From: Microvirga lotononidis
GTDB lineage: Bacteria; Pseudomonadota; Alphaproteobacteria; Rhizobiales; Beijerinckiaceae
Assembly (NCBI RefSeq): GCF_034627025.1
Contig: NZ_CP141048.1
Span: forward strand, 1,041,501 to 1,105,500
Reading direction: 5' to 3'
Length of the DNA: 64,000 nucleotides
The first letter of the stretch is position 1, and each line of letters starts with the position of its first letter. The notes below the pieces were generated by a model, which searched no databases, had not been told where the DNA came from, and worked only from the letters and a program-made list of their open reading frames with translations. This document shows, piece after piece, positions 1 to 8,900 of this stretch. A program made the position numbers and the translations under genes.

Positions 1-40
1 CGAGAGTCAGGACGAAGCGTTGTGAGGGAATCGGCGCCAT
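1..40 (-). CDS. possible 5' end of the next minus-strand gene (partial)
   Basis: An ATG on the minus strand at position 40 opens a frame that starts MAPIPSQRFVLTL and runs off the left edge. A GAGGAA Shine-Dalgarno-like sequence lies just upstream, inside the gap after serA. Only 13 codons are visible, so the product cannot be named. It would lie 28 bases downstream of the serA stop, which fits cotranscription. Confidence 0.3.
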   Translation of the reverse strand, partial: MAPIPSQRFVLTL

Positions 41-68
41 GATGCGTTCCTCTTCGTTCCTGCGCGTC

Positions 69-1661
69 TTAGAACCGCACCGCGCGGGCGCGCTTGACCT
101 GCGGGATCTCCTCGATCTTGCGCAGGAGTTCGTCCGACACGGGCTCGTCCACCGACACGAAGCAGATGGCATCGCCGCCGGGCTTGTCGCGGCCGAGCGC
201 GAAGGTCGCGACGTTCACGCCGGATTCCCCGAGCAAGGTGCCGAAGCGTCCGATGAAGCCGGGCTTGTCGTCGTTGCGCACGTAGATCATGTTCGGCGCG
301 AACTCGGCATCGACCATGATGTCGCGGATCTCGGTCACGCGCGGCTTGCCGTCCTGGAACACGGTGCCGCCCGCGTGGCGCGCCATGTCCTCCGCGTCGA
401 CGATGATGCGGATGAAGCTCTCGTAATCGCGCGCCACGCTCTCGCGCTTGACCTCTTCCACCGTGATGCCGCGCTCGCGCGCGACGATGGGCGCCGACAC
501 CATGTTGATGTCCTGCAGGAAGGGCCGCAGCACGCCCGTGACCGCCGCGGAGGTGAGCGCGCGGGTGTTCATCTCCGCGACGGCGCCCTCGTATTCGATG
601 CGGATGCCCTTGATAGGCGCTTCCGTGAGCTGACCCAGGAAGGAGCCGAGCTTGTCGGCGAGCGCCACGAACGGCTTCAGGCGCGGCGCCTCCTCGGCGG
701 TGATCGACGGGAAGTTCACGGCGTTCTGGATCGCGCCCTGCAGCAGGTAATCCGACATCTGCTCGGCCACCTGCAGGGCCACGTTCTCCTGCGCTTCCGT
801 CGTCGCCGCGCCGAGATGCGGCGTGCAGACCACGTTGGGATGCCCAAAGAGCGGATTGGAGGTCGCAGGCTCCTCGACGAACACGTCGAAGGCAGCTCCC
901 GCCACATGGCCGGAATCGAGCGCCGCGCGCAGCGCCGCCTCGTCGACGAGACCGCCGCGGGCGCAGTTGACGATGCGCACGCCCTTCTTGGTCCTGGCGA
1001 TGTTCTCGGCCGAGAGCACGTTCTTCGTCTTCTCGGTCATCGGCACGTGCAGCGTGATGATGTCGGCGCGGCGCAGGAGATCGTCGAGCTCTACCTTCTC
1101 CACGCCGATTTCGACCGCGCGCTCCGGCGACAGGAACGGATCGTAGGCGATCACCTTCATGCGCAACCCGATGGCGCGGTCGGCCACGATGGAGCCGATA
1201 TTGCCGCAGCCGATCACGCCGAGCACTTTGGCCGTGAGTTCGACGCCCATGAAGCGGTTCTTCTCCCACTTGCCGGCCTGCGTGGAGGCATCCGCCTGCG
1301 GGATCTGGCGCGCGAGGGCGAACATCATCGCGATGGCGTGCTCGGCCGTGGTGATGGAATTGCCGAAGGGCGTGTTCATGACGATGATGCCCTTCGCCGT
1401 GGCGGCGGGGATCTCGACATTGTCGACGCCGATGCCGGCGCGGCCGATCACCTTCAGGTTCTTCGCCTGTTCGAGGATCTTCGCCGTCACCTTGGTGGCG
1501 GACCGGATGGCGAGGCCGTCGTAGTCGCCGATGATCTGGCTGAGCTTTTCCTTGTCCTTGCCGAGATCCGGCTGGAAATCGACCTCGATGCCGCGATCCT
1601 TGAAGATCTGCACGGCGGCGGGAGAGAGAGCGTCGGAAATGAGAACGCGGGGAGCGGGCAT
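69..1661 (-). CDS. serA: D-3-phosphoglycerate dehydrogenase
   Basis: Oxidises 3-phosphoglycerate to 3-phosphohydroxypyruvate with NAD+, the first step of serine synthesis in the cytosol. The 530-residue protein is the long bacterial form. The substrate-binding domain comes first, then the NAD-binding motif GCGNIG at about 151-156, then the catalytic Arg235 (CARGG), Glu264 and His282 (TPHLGA). The intervening domain and a C-terminal ACT domain, the usual seat of serine feedback, follow. I chose the ATG at 1661 because MPAPRVLISD is the normal SerA start; the frame stays open upstream only through the repeat at 1679-1830. The gene lies downstream of serC in the same direction, so the two catalyse consecutive steps. 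Confidence 0.96.
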   Translation of the reverse strand: MPAPRVLISDALSPAAVQIFKDRGIEVDFQPDLGKDKEKLSQIIGDYDGLAIRSATKVTAKILEQAKNLKVIGRAGIGVDNVEIPAATAKGIIVMNTPFGNSITTAEHAIAMMFALARQIPQADASTQAGKWEKNRFMGVELTAKVLGVIGCGNIGSIVADRAIGLRMKVIAYDPFLSPERAVEIGVEKVELDDLLRRADIITLHVPMTEKTKNVLSAENIARTKKGVRIVNCARGGLVDEAALRAALDSGHVAGAAFDVFVEEPATSNPLFGHPNVVCTPHLGAATTEAQENVALQVAEQMSDYLLQGAIQNAVNFPSITAEEAPRLKPFVALADKLGSFLGQLTEAPIKGIRIEYEGAVAEMNTRALTSAAVTGVLRPFLQDINMVSAPIVARERGITVEEVKRESVARDYESFIRIIVDAEDMARHAGGTVFQDGKPRVTEIRDIMVDAEFAPNMIYVRNDDKPGFIGRFGTLLGESGVNVATFALGRDKPGGDAICFVSVDEPVSDELLRKIEEIPQVKRARAVRF

Positions 1662-1678
1662 GATGCACCTTATGAAAT

Positions 1679-1830
1679 CCCTCTCCTCTCTGCGGGAGAG
1701 GGTGGCTTCGCGGAGCGAGGCCGGGAGAGGGGAAGAACGGGTCTTATGGATGGGCGAGGCAGCCCGTATCGAAAGCCGCCCCTCTCCCGCCCTGCTTTGC
1801 AGGGCACCCTCTCCCGCAGAGGGGAGAGGG
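1679..1830. repeat. large imperfect palindrome between serC and serA
   Basis: The arms at 1679-1704 and 1805-1830 are inverted copies of 26 bases differing at one position (CCCTCTCC...GAGAGGGTG type). Inner complementary blocks GGGAGAGGGG and CCCCTCTCCC near 1724 and 1779 extend the pairing. The element fills nearly all of the 179-base gap between serC and serA. Transcribed, it would form a long hairpin within the operon. Other gaps in the window hold different repeat families. Confidence 0.8.
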
Positions 1831-1840
1831 CCATGCAGCA

Positions 1841-3013
1841 TCAAGCCGCTTTCGCGAGCTTCGCCTTTTCCTGCGCGAAGGCCCAGTCGAGCCAGGGCGT
1901 CAGGGCTTCGAGGTCGGATTGCTCGACCGTCGCGCCGCACCAGATGCGGAGGCCGGGAGGCGCATCGCGATAGGCGCCGATGTCGAGAGCGACACCCTCC
2001 TTGTCGAGCGCGGCCGTGATGCCCTTGGCGACCTGCGCCACGGCCTCGGGACCCTTGGCCACCACATCCGGATCGGCGATCACGAGGCACACGCTGGTGT
2101 TGGAGGCGGCGGCCGGAACCTTGGCCAGGTTGGCGATCCAGGGCGTCCGCGCCACCCAGTCGTGGATGACCTTGGCGTTGGCATCGGCCTTGGCGACGAG
2201 CGCGTTCAATCCGCCGATGGACTTCGCCCATTCGAGCGCGTCGATGTAATCCTCGACCGCGAGCATCGAAGGCGTGTTGATGGTCTCACCCTCGAAGATG
2301 CCCTCGATGAGCTTACCGCCCTTGGTCATGCGGAAGATCTTCGGCAGGGGCCAGGCAGGCTTGTAGGTCTCGAGCCGCTCCACCGCGCGGGGCGAGAGAA
2401 TGAGCATGCCGTGGGCCGCTTCGCCCCCCAGCACCTTCTGCCAGGAGAAGGTCACCACATCGAGCTTCGAGAAGTCGAGCTTCTGCGCGAAGGCCGCCGA
2501 GGTGGCGTCGCAGATCGTCAGGCCCTCGCGGTCGGCCGCGATCCAGTCGGCGTTCGGCACGCGCACCCCCGAAGTGGTGCCGTTCCAGGTGAAGACCACG
2601 TCGCGGTTCTTCGTATCGACCTGGGAGAGATCGGGAAGCTCGCCATAAGGCGCGTTGATGACGCGGGCGTCGGCAAGCTTGAGCTGCTTCACCACGTCCG
2701 TGACCCAGCCCTCGCCGAAGCTTTCCCAGGCCAGCATGTCGACAGGGCGGGCGCCCAGCATCGACCACAGCACCATCTCGACGGCGCCGGTATCGGAGGC
2801 GGGCACGATGCCGATGCGGTAATCGGCCGGCACCTCCAGCACCTCGCGGGTGAGGTCGATGGCGAGCTTCAGGCGCGCCTTGCCGAGCTTCGCGCGGTGC
2901 GAGCGGCCGAGGCTGTCGGTCTTCAGGTTTGCTAAGGACCATCCGGGGCGCTTCGCGCAGGGGCCGGACGAAAAGAAGGGCGCGCGCGGACGCGCGGCGG
3001 GCAGGTTCGTCAT
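1841..3013 (-). CDS. serC: phosphoserine aminotransferase
   Basis: A PLP enzyme that transfers an amino group from glutamate to 3-phosphohydroxypyruvate to give O-phosphoserine. It acts one step after SerA and also serves pyridoxine synthesis. The protein has 390 residues. The PLP-binding lysine is Lys193 in the stretch [10 protein letters not shown]. The N-terminal [12 protein letters not shown] block is typical of the alphaproteobacterial branch of class V aminotransferases. The ATG at 3013 has AAGGA about 8 bases upstream. Another in-frame ATG at 3022 lies inside the ribosome-binding region and is less likely. It leads the serC-serA unit, and its leader has a structured element described separately. 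Confidence 0.95.
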   Translation of the reverse strand: MTNLPAARPRAPFFSSGPCAKRPGWSLANLKTDSLGRSHRAKLGKARLKLAIDLTREVLEVPADYRIGIVPASDTGAVEMVLWSMLGARPVDMLAWESFGEGWVTDVVKQLKLADARVINAPYGELPDLSQVDTKNRDVVFTWNGTTSGVRVPNADWIAADREGLTICDATSAAFAQKLDFSKLDVVTFSWQKVLGGEAAHGMLILSPRAVERLETYKPAWPLPKIFRMTKGGKLIEGIFEGETINTPSMLAVEDYIDALEWAKSIGGLNALVAKADANAKVIHDWVARTPWIANLAKVPAAASNTSVCLVIADPDVVAKGPEAVAQVAKGITAALDKEGVALDIGAYRDAPPGLRIWCGATVEQSDLEALTPWLDWAFAQEKAKLAKAA

Positions 3014-3093
3014 GTAATCCATCCTTACAGATGGGCGCCTCTCGGTGGGGAGAGGTGTCCCGCCAACTGGTATGATGGAACTGGCGAGGCGGG
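3014..3093 (-). promoter_or_regulatory. structured serC leader, candidate serC RNA motif
   Basis: Read on the minus strand, the leader just before serC holds three stem-loops in a row. CCCGCC (3088-3093) pairs with GGCGGG (3059-3064). CCTCTC pairs with GAGAGG (3050-3055 and 3038-3043). CCATC pairs with GATGG (3030-3034 and 3019-3023), and the last arm overlaps the AAGGA ribosome-binding site. Comparative work has described a conserved RNA called the serC motif upstream of serC in Alphaproteobacteria. Position and architecture fit it. The assignment is by resemblance, without a covariance search. Confidence 0.55.
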
Positions 3094-3203
3094 TCAAGGC
3101 GATTTGGCACCGACTTTAGAGCGTGCCGCCGCGCGCGCCAGATTGACTCCTAAAGGAAGCCCTCTTTCATTCATTGCATTTCGCACAGCATGAAATGCTC
3201 ACT

Positions 3204-3587
3204 TCAAGCCGGAGGAAACCAAGCGCGCTCCCGTCGGGCAAACCAAAGGCCGCCGGGGTCCTCGTCCTTTGCTCCGTTGGCAAGCCATTCGCGCACGACA
3301 TTCTCGATGATCTCGTCCGACCGTGAGCCATATTGCTGCTGCGCGATCCATTCGTGCTCACCCTCAAGCCCACCGCCGATGACCGGCACGGCGCCGCGCG
3401 ACAGCAGCTCGGCGATGCAGCGACGGACATAATCCGTCAACGCCTCGCCTTCGAGACCGAAGCCATGTCGGCCACCCGGCACGATCTGCCACATGCCGAC
3501 CGCATCGATCGGCAATTCGTTGGCTACCATCTTGATCCATTCGCTCATGGAGCGATCGAAATATTTATGCCTGAGTTCCTGTGTCAT
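3204..3587 (-). CDS. hypothetical protein, probable immunity partner of the upstream toxin-like gene
   Basis: A soluble protein of 127 residues with no signal peptide or membrane segment. It is moderately acidic in the middle and rich in aromatic residues at the C terminus (LWFARRERAWFPP). I do not recognise a family. Its ATG at 3587 overlaps the stop of the upstream gene in an ATGA (3584-3587), so the two are translationally coupled. A small gene immediately 3' of a protein with an N-terminal VPAGNPGGGRWT segment and a variable C-terminal domain is the arrangement expected of an immunity gene. That role is inference from context. Confidence 0.6.
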   Translation of the reverse strand: MTQELRHKYFDRSMSEWIKMVANELPIDAVGMWQIVPGGRHGFGLEGEALTDYVRRCIAELLSRGAVPVIGGGLEGEHEWIAQQQYGSRSDEIIENVVREWLANGAKDEDPGGLWFARRERAWFPPA

Positions 3588-4312
3588 TGCTGATGCACTT
3601 TGTAACCGCTTCTTAGAATGGGATGATTGTTCTGAATGACATCGATTGTGATGCCATTCTCTTCGCTTCGTCTAACACCAAAAATTGATCCATCAGGGCG
3701 ACGATACCAGAGACCCCGATACCCCGAAGGAGACTGAACGATCTGCGAGGCCGGCGTAAGGGTCTCGAGCAGGCTGTTGAATTCGGAAGACGTTACGGTA
3801 CGCGTCGTGTCGTCCGCGCTCCTATACCGCGTCCCGACATGCTGCCCGTTGGGCATGAGGATTTCCTCCATTGGTCCGCGGACGGGCTCCGGTCTGCGCA
3901 ATTCCCTCAAGCGAGCCGCAGCCTGCATGGCTGCAGCTTCATTGGCGAGGATGGCCCCCTCGACTCCCTCGTAGATGATCGGCGTCGGTCGCCAGTTCGG
4001 ATCGTGTCGTTGGACCTCCTGCACCAGAGCCCGGGCACGGGCAGCCGACACGTCGAGGCGCACCTCTTGAGCTGGCGTCGTCTCGTAGGCTCGACCGCGA
4101 ATGACGCGGGTGCCGCCACCTTGTCTGGGGCGGTTGGAAACGAACTCGATGCGCGAAGAACCCTCGCCATCTCCTCCGTCCGTCCAACGCCCACCGCCGG
4201 GATTCCCAGCGGGCACGCGCGGCTGGCTCGGGTTGAACCGTTTGAGAATCAGGGACAGGCGCAGTCGCCGAAGCTCCAATTGAGCGAGAGCGCGTAACGG
4301 GCTGCCCTCCAA
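3584..4312 (-). CDS. toxin-like protein with PRVPAGNPGGGRWT segment
   Basis: About 242 residues from a TTG at 4312, which has GGAGG four bases upstream. The frame also stays open to another TTG at 4378, giving an AT-rich N-terminal extension. A short leucine/arginine-rich helix leads into FNPSQPRVPAGNPGGGRWT. From memory, this stretch recurs at the head of many Hyphomicrobiales proteins that carry variable toxin-type C-terminal domains. A low-complexity linker follows. A compact C-terminal domain of about 70 residues (GYRGLWYRRPDGSIFGVRRS, then a TIDV strand and a terminal KVHQQ) ends the protein. The charged residues and final histidine would suit a small nuclease, but I cannot assign the fold. 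It overlaps the next gene by 4 bases. Confidence 0.65.
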   Translation of the reverse strand: MEGSPLRALAQLELRRLRLSLILKRFNPSQPRVPAGNPGGGRWTDGGDGEGSSRIEFVSNRPRQGGGTRVIRGRAYETTPAQEVRLDVSAARARALVQEVQRHDPNWRPTPIIYEGVEGAILANEAAAMQAAARLRELRRPEPVRGPMEEILMPNGQHVGTRYRSADDTTRTVTSSEFNSLLETLTPASQIVQSPSGYRGLWYRRPDGSIFGVRRSEENGITIDVIQNNHPILRSGYKVHQQ

Positions 4313-4587
4313 TTCTCCTCCAAAGTCCACGAATCCATAAAAAATCCATTCAAAAGTATGAATTAATTCATAGAACAAATGATGAACATTGTCAAGCTTG
4401 TCGCAACTTCTGAGTCTGGCTGAACTCCTGACCTCGTCCGGAAGAAATTGAGATTACGAAATCGTAATACAAAACATCGTGCTTGCTGCGTTATGTTCGC
4501 AGCGCTTGGCATGTATTATGCTAGGAACACTTCCGACAATTACGACCAAGAAGCCAATAAGGTCGAACGACTGAGTTAGGAGCGAGC
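4313..4587. promoter_or_regulatory. AT-rich divergent promoter region with a palindromic operator candidate
   Basis: This 275-base gap separates the minus-strand toxin-like gene from the plus-strand RND operon. It is clearly more AT-rich than its surroundings. It holds a short inverted repeat, ATTACGA-AA-TCGTAAT, at 4453-4468, about 120 bases upstream of the RND adaptor start. Such a site would suit a dimeric repressor of the TetR or MarR type, but no regulator gene is adjacent. I could not place a confident -35/-10 pair. An AGGAG Shine-Dalgarno precedes the adaptor ATG. Confidence 0.4.
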
Positions 4588-5859
4588 ATGCGTGTGTCCG
4601 GTCAACTCGCTGTCATTGCCGTGCTGGGGGCAGCAGGCTTTGGCGGCTGGTACGCCTACCAGGGCGGCCATCTGGCCAATCTGCCCGTGATCGGCGCGTA
4701 TGTGGGCCAACCCGCAGGCCAGCAGGCCGTCGCTCCCGGAGGCCGCGGACGCGGCGGCCCGACCGGTCCCGCGACCGTGGACGTCGATACGGTCAAGACC
4801 GGGCGCATCGTCGAGACCCGGGAATCGGTCGGCACGGTCCGTGCCTATGAATCGATCACCGTGACCGCCAAGGTGGCAGGCATCGTCGGCGAAATCGGCT
4901 TCAACGAAGGTCAGAAGGTCAAGGCCGGCGACATGCTGGTCCAGTTCGACGCCGCCGAGCGGCGGGCCGAGATCGAGCAGACCATCGCCGAGGCCGGTCG
5001 CGCCGAAGCCCTCCGGAACGAAGTCGCCATCAAGCTGGAACGCGCCCAGGCGCTCAGCCGCACCGGCGCCGGCACCGGAGCCCAGGTCGAGGACCTGACC
5101 GCGCAGATCAAGTCGCTCGACGGCTCGATCGCGTCCGCCCGCGCCCAGCGCAAGGCGGCCGAAGCCCGCCTCGAGGATCTGATCATCCGCGCGCCCTTCG
5201 CCGGACGGGTCGGCACCCGCTCCGTTTCCCTCGGCGCCTATGTGGCTCCGGGCACCCGCATCACCTCCCTGGACGACCTGTCCAAGGTGCGCCTCGACTT
5301 CGCGGTGCCGGAAAACCTCCTGGGCCGGCTCAAGCCTGGCCAGACGGTCAACGCTACCTCGGCGGCCTATAAGGACCGCACCTTCAAGGGCAGCGTTTCC
5401 ACCATCGACCCGCGCGTTGACCAGACGACCCGCACGGCCCGCCTGACGGCCGAGTTCGATAATGCAGACGAGGCCCTGAAGCCCGGCATGTTCCTGTCGG
5501 TGGCCCTCGAAGTGTCGACCAAGGACGACGCCGTCGTGGTGCCCGAGGAGGCCATCGTCAGCGAGGGCCTGCGCCACATCATCTATCCGGTGAAGGACAA
5601 CAAGGTTGAGCGCCGCGTCATCACCATCGGCCAGCGCCAGGGCGGCAAGGTCGAGGTGGTCGACGGGCTGAAGGCCGGCGAGACCATCGTCGTGCTGGGC
5701 GTCCAGCGCGTGCGCCCCGGGGCCGAGGTCGTCGCCCGCCCGGTGGGCTCGGGCGCGCCGGCCGCGCCCGTTCCGGCAGCCAATCGGGAGCAGCCCTCCC
5801 GCTCCTCGCTGAACGTGCCCCAGGCCATCGGCGCCGCACAGGCCGCCGAGCGGAAGTAG
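4588..5859 (+). CDS. RND efflux transporter periplasmic adaptor subunit (HlyD/MFP family)
   Basis: The membrane-fusion subunit that links an inner-membrane RND pump to an outer-membrane channel. The 423-residue protein starts with an uncleaved signal anchor (VIAVLGAAGFGGWYAY). A Gly/Pro-rich linker and the paired lipoyl half-motifs follow (VTAKVAGIVGEIGFNEGQ near residue 93; RAPFAGRVGTR near 207). They flank a helical hairpin, and a beta-barrel domain (SVSTIDPRVDQTTRTARL) comes after. The C-terminal tail is Ala/Pro-rich. The ATG is preceded by AGGAG. It pairs with the pump gene 58 bases downstream. No outer-membrane factor gene is present, so a shared TolC-like channel encoded elsewhere is likely. 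The substrate is unknown. Confidence 0.9.
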   Translation: MRVSGQLAVIAVLGAAGFGGWYAYQGGHLANLPVIGAYVGQPAGQQAVAPGGRGRGGPTGPATVDVDTVKTGRIVETRESVGTVRAYESITVTAKVAGIVGEIGFNEGQKVKAGDMLVQFDAAERRAEIEQTIAEAGRAEALRNEVAIKLERAQALSRTGAGTGAQVEDLTAQIKSLDGSIASARAQRKAAEARLEDLIIRAPFAGRVGTRSVSLGAYVAPGTRITSLDDLSKVRLDFAVPENLLGRLKPGQTVNATSAAYKDRTFKGSVSTIDPRVDQTTRTARLTAEFDNADEALKPGMFLSVALEVSTKDDAVVVPEEAIVSEGLRHIIYPVKDNKVERRVITIGQRQGGKVEVVDGLKAGETIVVLGVQRVRPGAEVVARPVGSGAPAAPVPAANREQPSRSSLNVPQAIGAAQAAERK

Positions 5860-5866
5860 TCTTTGT

Positions 5867-5890
5867 CTCCCGCTTCGGCGGGAGGTTTTC
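5867..5890 (+). terminator. terminator-like hairpin between RND adaptor and pump
   Basis: CTCCCGC (5867-5873), loop TTCG, GCGGGAG (5878-5884), then GTTTTCGTTTT. A 7-bp stem with a UUCG tetraloop and a downstream T tract has intrinsic-terminator form. It sits between two genes that should be coexpressed, so it may trim pump expression relative to the adaptor or protect the upstream mRNA end. Confidence 0.65.
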
Positions 5891-5917
5891 GTTTTACTGG
5901 TATAGAGCCGAGCCGAT

Positions 5918-8900
5918 ATGCAGGTTTCAGACCTCTTCATTCGCCGTCCCGTCTTCGCCGTCGTGGTCAGCCTGCTGCTGATCGTGGGCGGCCTCGCATC
6001 GCTCATGAACCTGCCGGTTCGCGAGTATCCGCAGGTCGACCGCCCGGTCGTATCGGTTTCCACCGTCTATCGCGGCGCCTCGAACGAGGTGATCGAGAGC
6101 CGGGTGACGGAGATCATCGAGGGCGCGGTGGCGGGCATCGAGGGCATCCGCCAGATCACGTCCCAGAGCCAGAACGACCGTTCGTCGGTCTCGATCGAGT
6201 TCGAGGTCTCCCGCGATCCGGAGGCTGCCACCTCCGACGTGCGCGACGCCATCTCCCGCGTCACCGGACGACTGCCGGACGGCGCCGACACGCCCGTGGT
6301 CCGCAAGGTCGATGCGAACGCCTCGGCGATCCTGTGGGTGGGCGTCACGTCCACCACCCTCGATGCACTCGAACTCAGCGATTTTCTCAAGCGCGTCTAC
6401 GTGGACCGCCTCTCCACCGTGCCGGGCGTGGCCAACGTGAACCTCAGCGGCGAGCGCCGCTACGCCATGCGGATCTGGGTCGACCGGCCGGCGCTCGCCG
6501 CCCGCGGCCTGACCGTGCAGGACCTCGAAACCGCCATCAAGCGCCAGAACGTGGAGCTGCCGGGCGGCCGGATCGAGTCGAGCCAGCGCGAATTCACCGT
6601 CAAGACCGATTCCCGCCTCGCGACGCCCGAGCAGTTCCAGCAGGTCATCGTCAGCAGCAAGAACGGTTACCTGGTCCGGCTCGGCGAGGTCGCCCAGGTC
6701 GAGGTAGGCCCCGAGGACACCCGGTTCGAGTTCTACCAATCGGGCGAGACCGCCATCGGTCTCGGCGTCGTGCGCCAGTCGACCGCCAACACGCTGTCCG
6801 TCGTCGACGGCGTGCGCAAGGAGCTGGAGGAGCTCAAGGGCTCGCTGCCGCCCGGCACGACGGCGGAAGTCGCCTATGACGAAAGCCAGTTCATCCGCGC
6901 CTCCATCGAGGGCGTGCTGCACACGCTGGTGGAAGGCGTCGCGCTCGTGATCCTGGTGATCCTGCTCTTCCTGCGCGACTGGCGCTCCACCATCGTGGCC
7001 ATGGTGGCGATTCCCGTCTCGATCATCGCGGCCTTCATGGTCATGGCCTTCTTCGGCGCATCCATCAACGTGCTGACCCTGCTTGCCATCGTGCTCGCCA
7101 TCGGCATCGTGGTGGACGACGCCATCGTGGAGATCGAGAACGTGCACCGGCGCATCGAGGAAGGCCAGCCGCCGCTGCTCGCCTCCTTCGACGGCGCCCG
7201 CGAGATCGGCTTCGCGGTGATCGCCACCACGGCGACCCTCATGGCCGTGTTCGTGCCGCTCGCCTTCATGACCGGCAACACGGGCAAGCTCTTCCGCGAG
7301 TTCGGCATCACCCTCGCGGCCGCGATCTTCTTCTCCGGCGTCGTCGCGCGCACGCTCACCCCGATGCTGTGCTCGAAGCTCATGGTTCCCGCCCATGGCC
7401 GGATCCAGCGCATGACCGAGCCGCTCTTCGAGAAGATGAACGGCGGCTATCGCTGGCTGCTCTCCCGCGCCCTCGGGGTTCCGGTGGTCATTCTCTTCGT
7501 CGGCTTCCTGGTCTCGCTGTCGGCCTACGGCCTGTTCCAGTCCCTGCCGAAGGAATTCGCCCCGACGGAGGATCGCGGCGCCATCATCGTCCGCCTCCAG
7601 GCGCCGGAAGGCGCGAGCCTCGACTATACCCGCGACCGGGTGAAAGAGGTCGAGAAGGCCCTCATGCCCCTGCAGGAGCAGGGCCTCGTCGCCTCGATGC
7701 TGAGCCAGGTGGCCCCGGGCTTCGCACGCCCCTCCCCGGTCAACGAGGGCATTGTGATCGTGCGCCTCGTGCCCTGGGAGGAGCGAACCCAGACCCAGCA
7801 GGACATCGTGCGCCAGATGACTCCGAAGGTGTCGAACTTCCCCGGAGCCCGCGTGTCGGTGGTCAATCCGCCGGCCTTCGGCGGCGCAGGCGGCTTCGGC
7901 CAGCCGATCCAGTTCGTGCTCGGCGGACCCGATTACGAGACGATCCGCGGCTGGCGCGACATCGTCATGCAGAAGGCCCAGGAGACCGGCAAGTTCGTCA
8001 ACATGGACTCCAACTACCGCGAGTCGCAGCCGGACATCCGCGTGCAGATCGACCGTCAGCGCGCCGCCGATCTCGGCGTCTCCGTGGAAGACATCGGCAA
8101 CACGCTCCAGCTGATGTTCGGCGAGACCGAAGTCTCGACCTTCGTCAGCCGCGGCGACGAATACCCGGTGATCATGCGCGCCCGCGCCCAGGACCGCGCG
8201 ACGCCCAACGACCTCACCAACACCTTCGTGCGCGCCGCCAACGGCGAACTCGTTCCGCTCTCCTCCTTCGTGACCCTGACGGAATCGGCCGCCCCGCAGG
8301 CGCTGAACCGGTTCGACCGCCTGCGGTCGATCACGATCCAGTCCTCGCTGGCGCCGGGCGTCTCCATCGGCGAAGGCCTGGACATCCTCCAGCAGATCGT
8401 GCGCGACAACCTGCCGGCGGAGGTGCGCATCGGCTATACGGGCCAGTCCAAGGACTTCCTGGATTCCACCGGCGCGATCTACCTGACCTTCGCCATGGCG
8501 CTCCTGGTGGTGTTCCTGGTCCTGGCCGCGCAGTTCGAGAGCTGGATCAACCCGTTCATCATCATGCTCACCGTGCCGCTCGCGGTGACGGGCGGATTGC
8601 TGGCCCTGTTCATCACGGGCCAGACGCTCAACATCTACAGCCAGATCGGCATGATCCTGCTCATCGGCCTCATGACCAAGAACGGCATCCTGATCGTCGA
8701 ATTCTCGAACCAGCTGCGCGAGCGCGGATATTCGGTGCGGGATGCGGTGATCGAGGCCTCGGTCATGCGCCTGCGGCCGATCCTGATGACCTCGATCGCC
8801 ATGATCGGCGGCGCCATCCCGCTCGCCTGGTCCACCGGCGCCGGCGCCGAGGCGCGCAACGCCATCGGGTCGGTGATCGTCGGCGGCGTCACGGTGTCGA

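Noticed and set aside
1662..2231. N-terminal extension of SerA
   Set aside because: The frame runs through the palindrome and the end of serC; SerA homologs start at MPAPRVLISD-like sequences.
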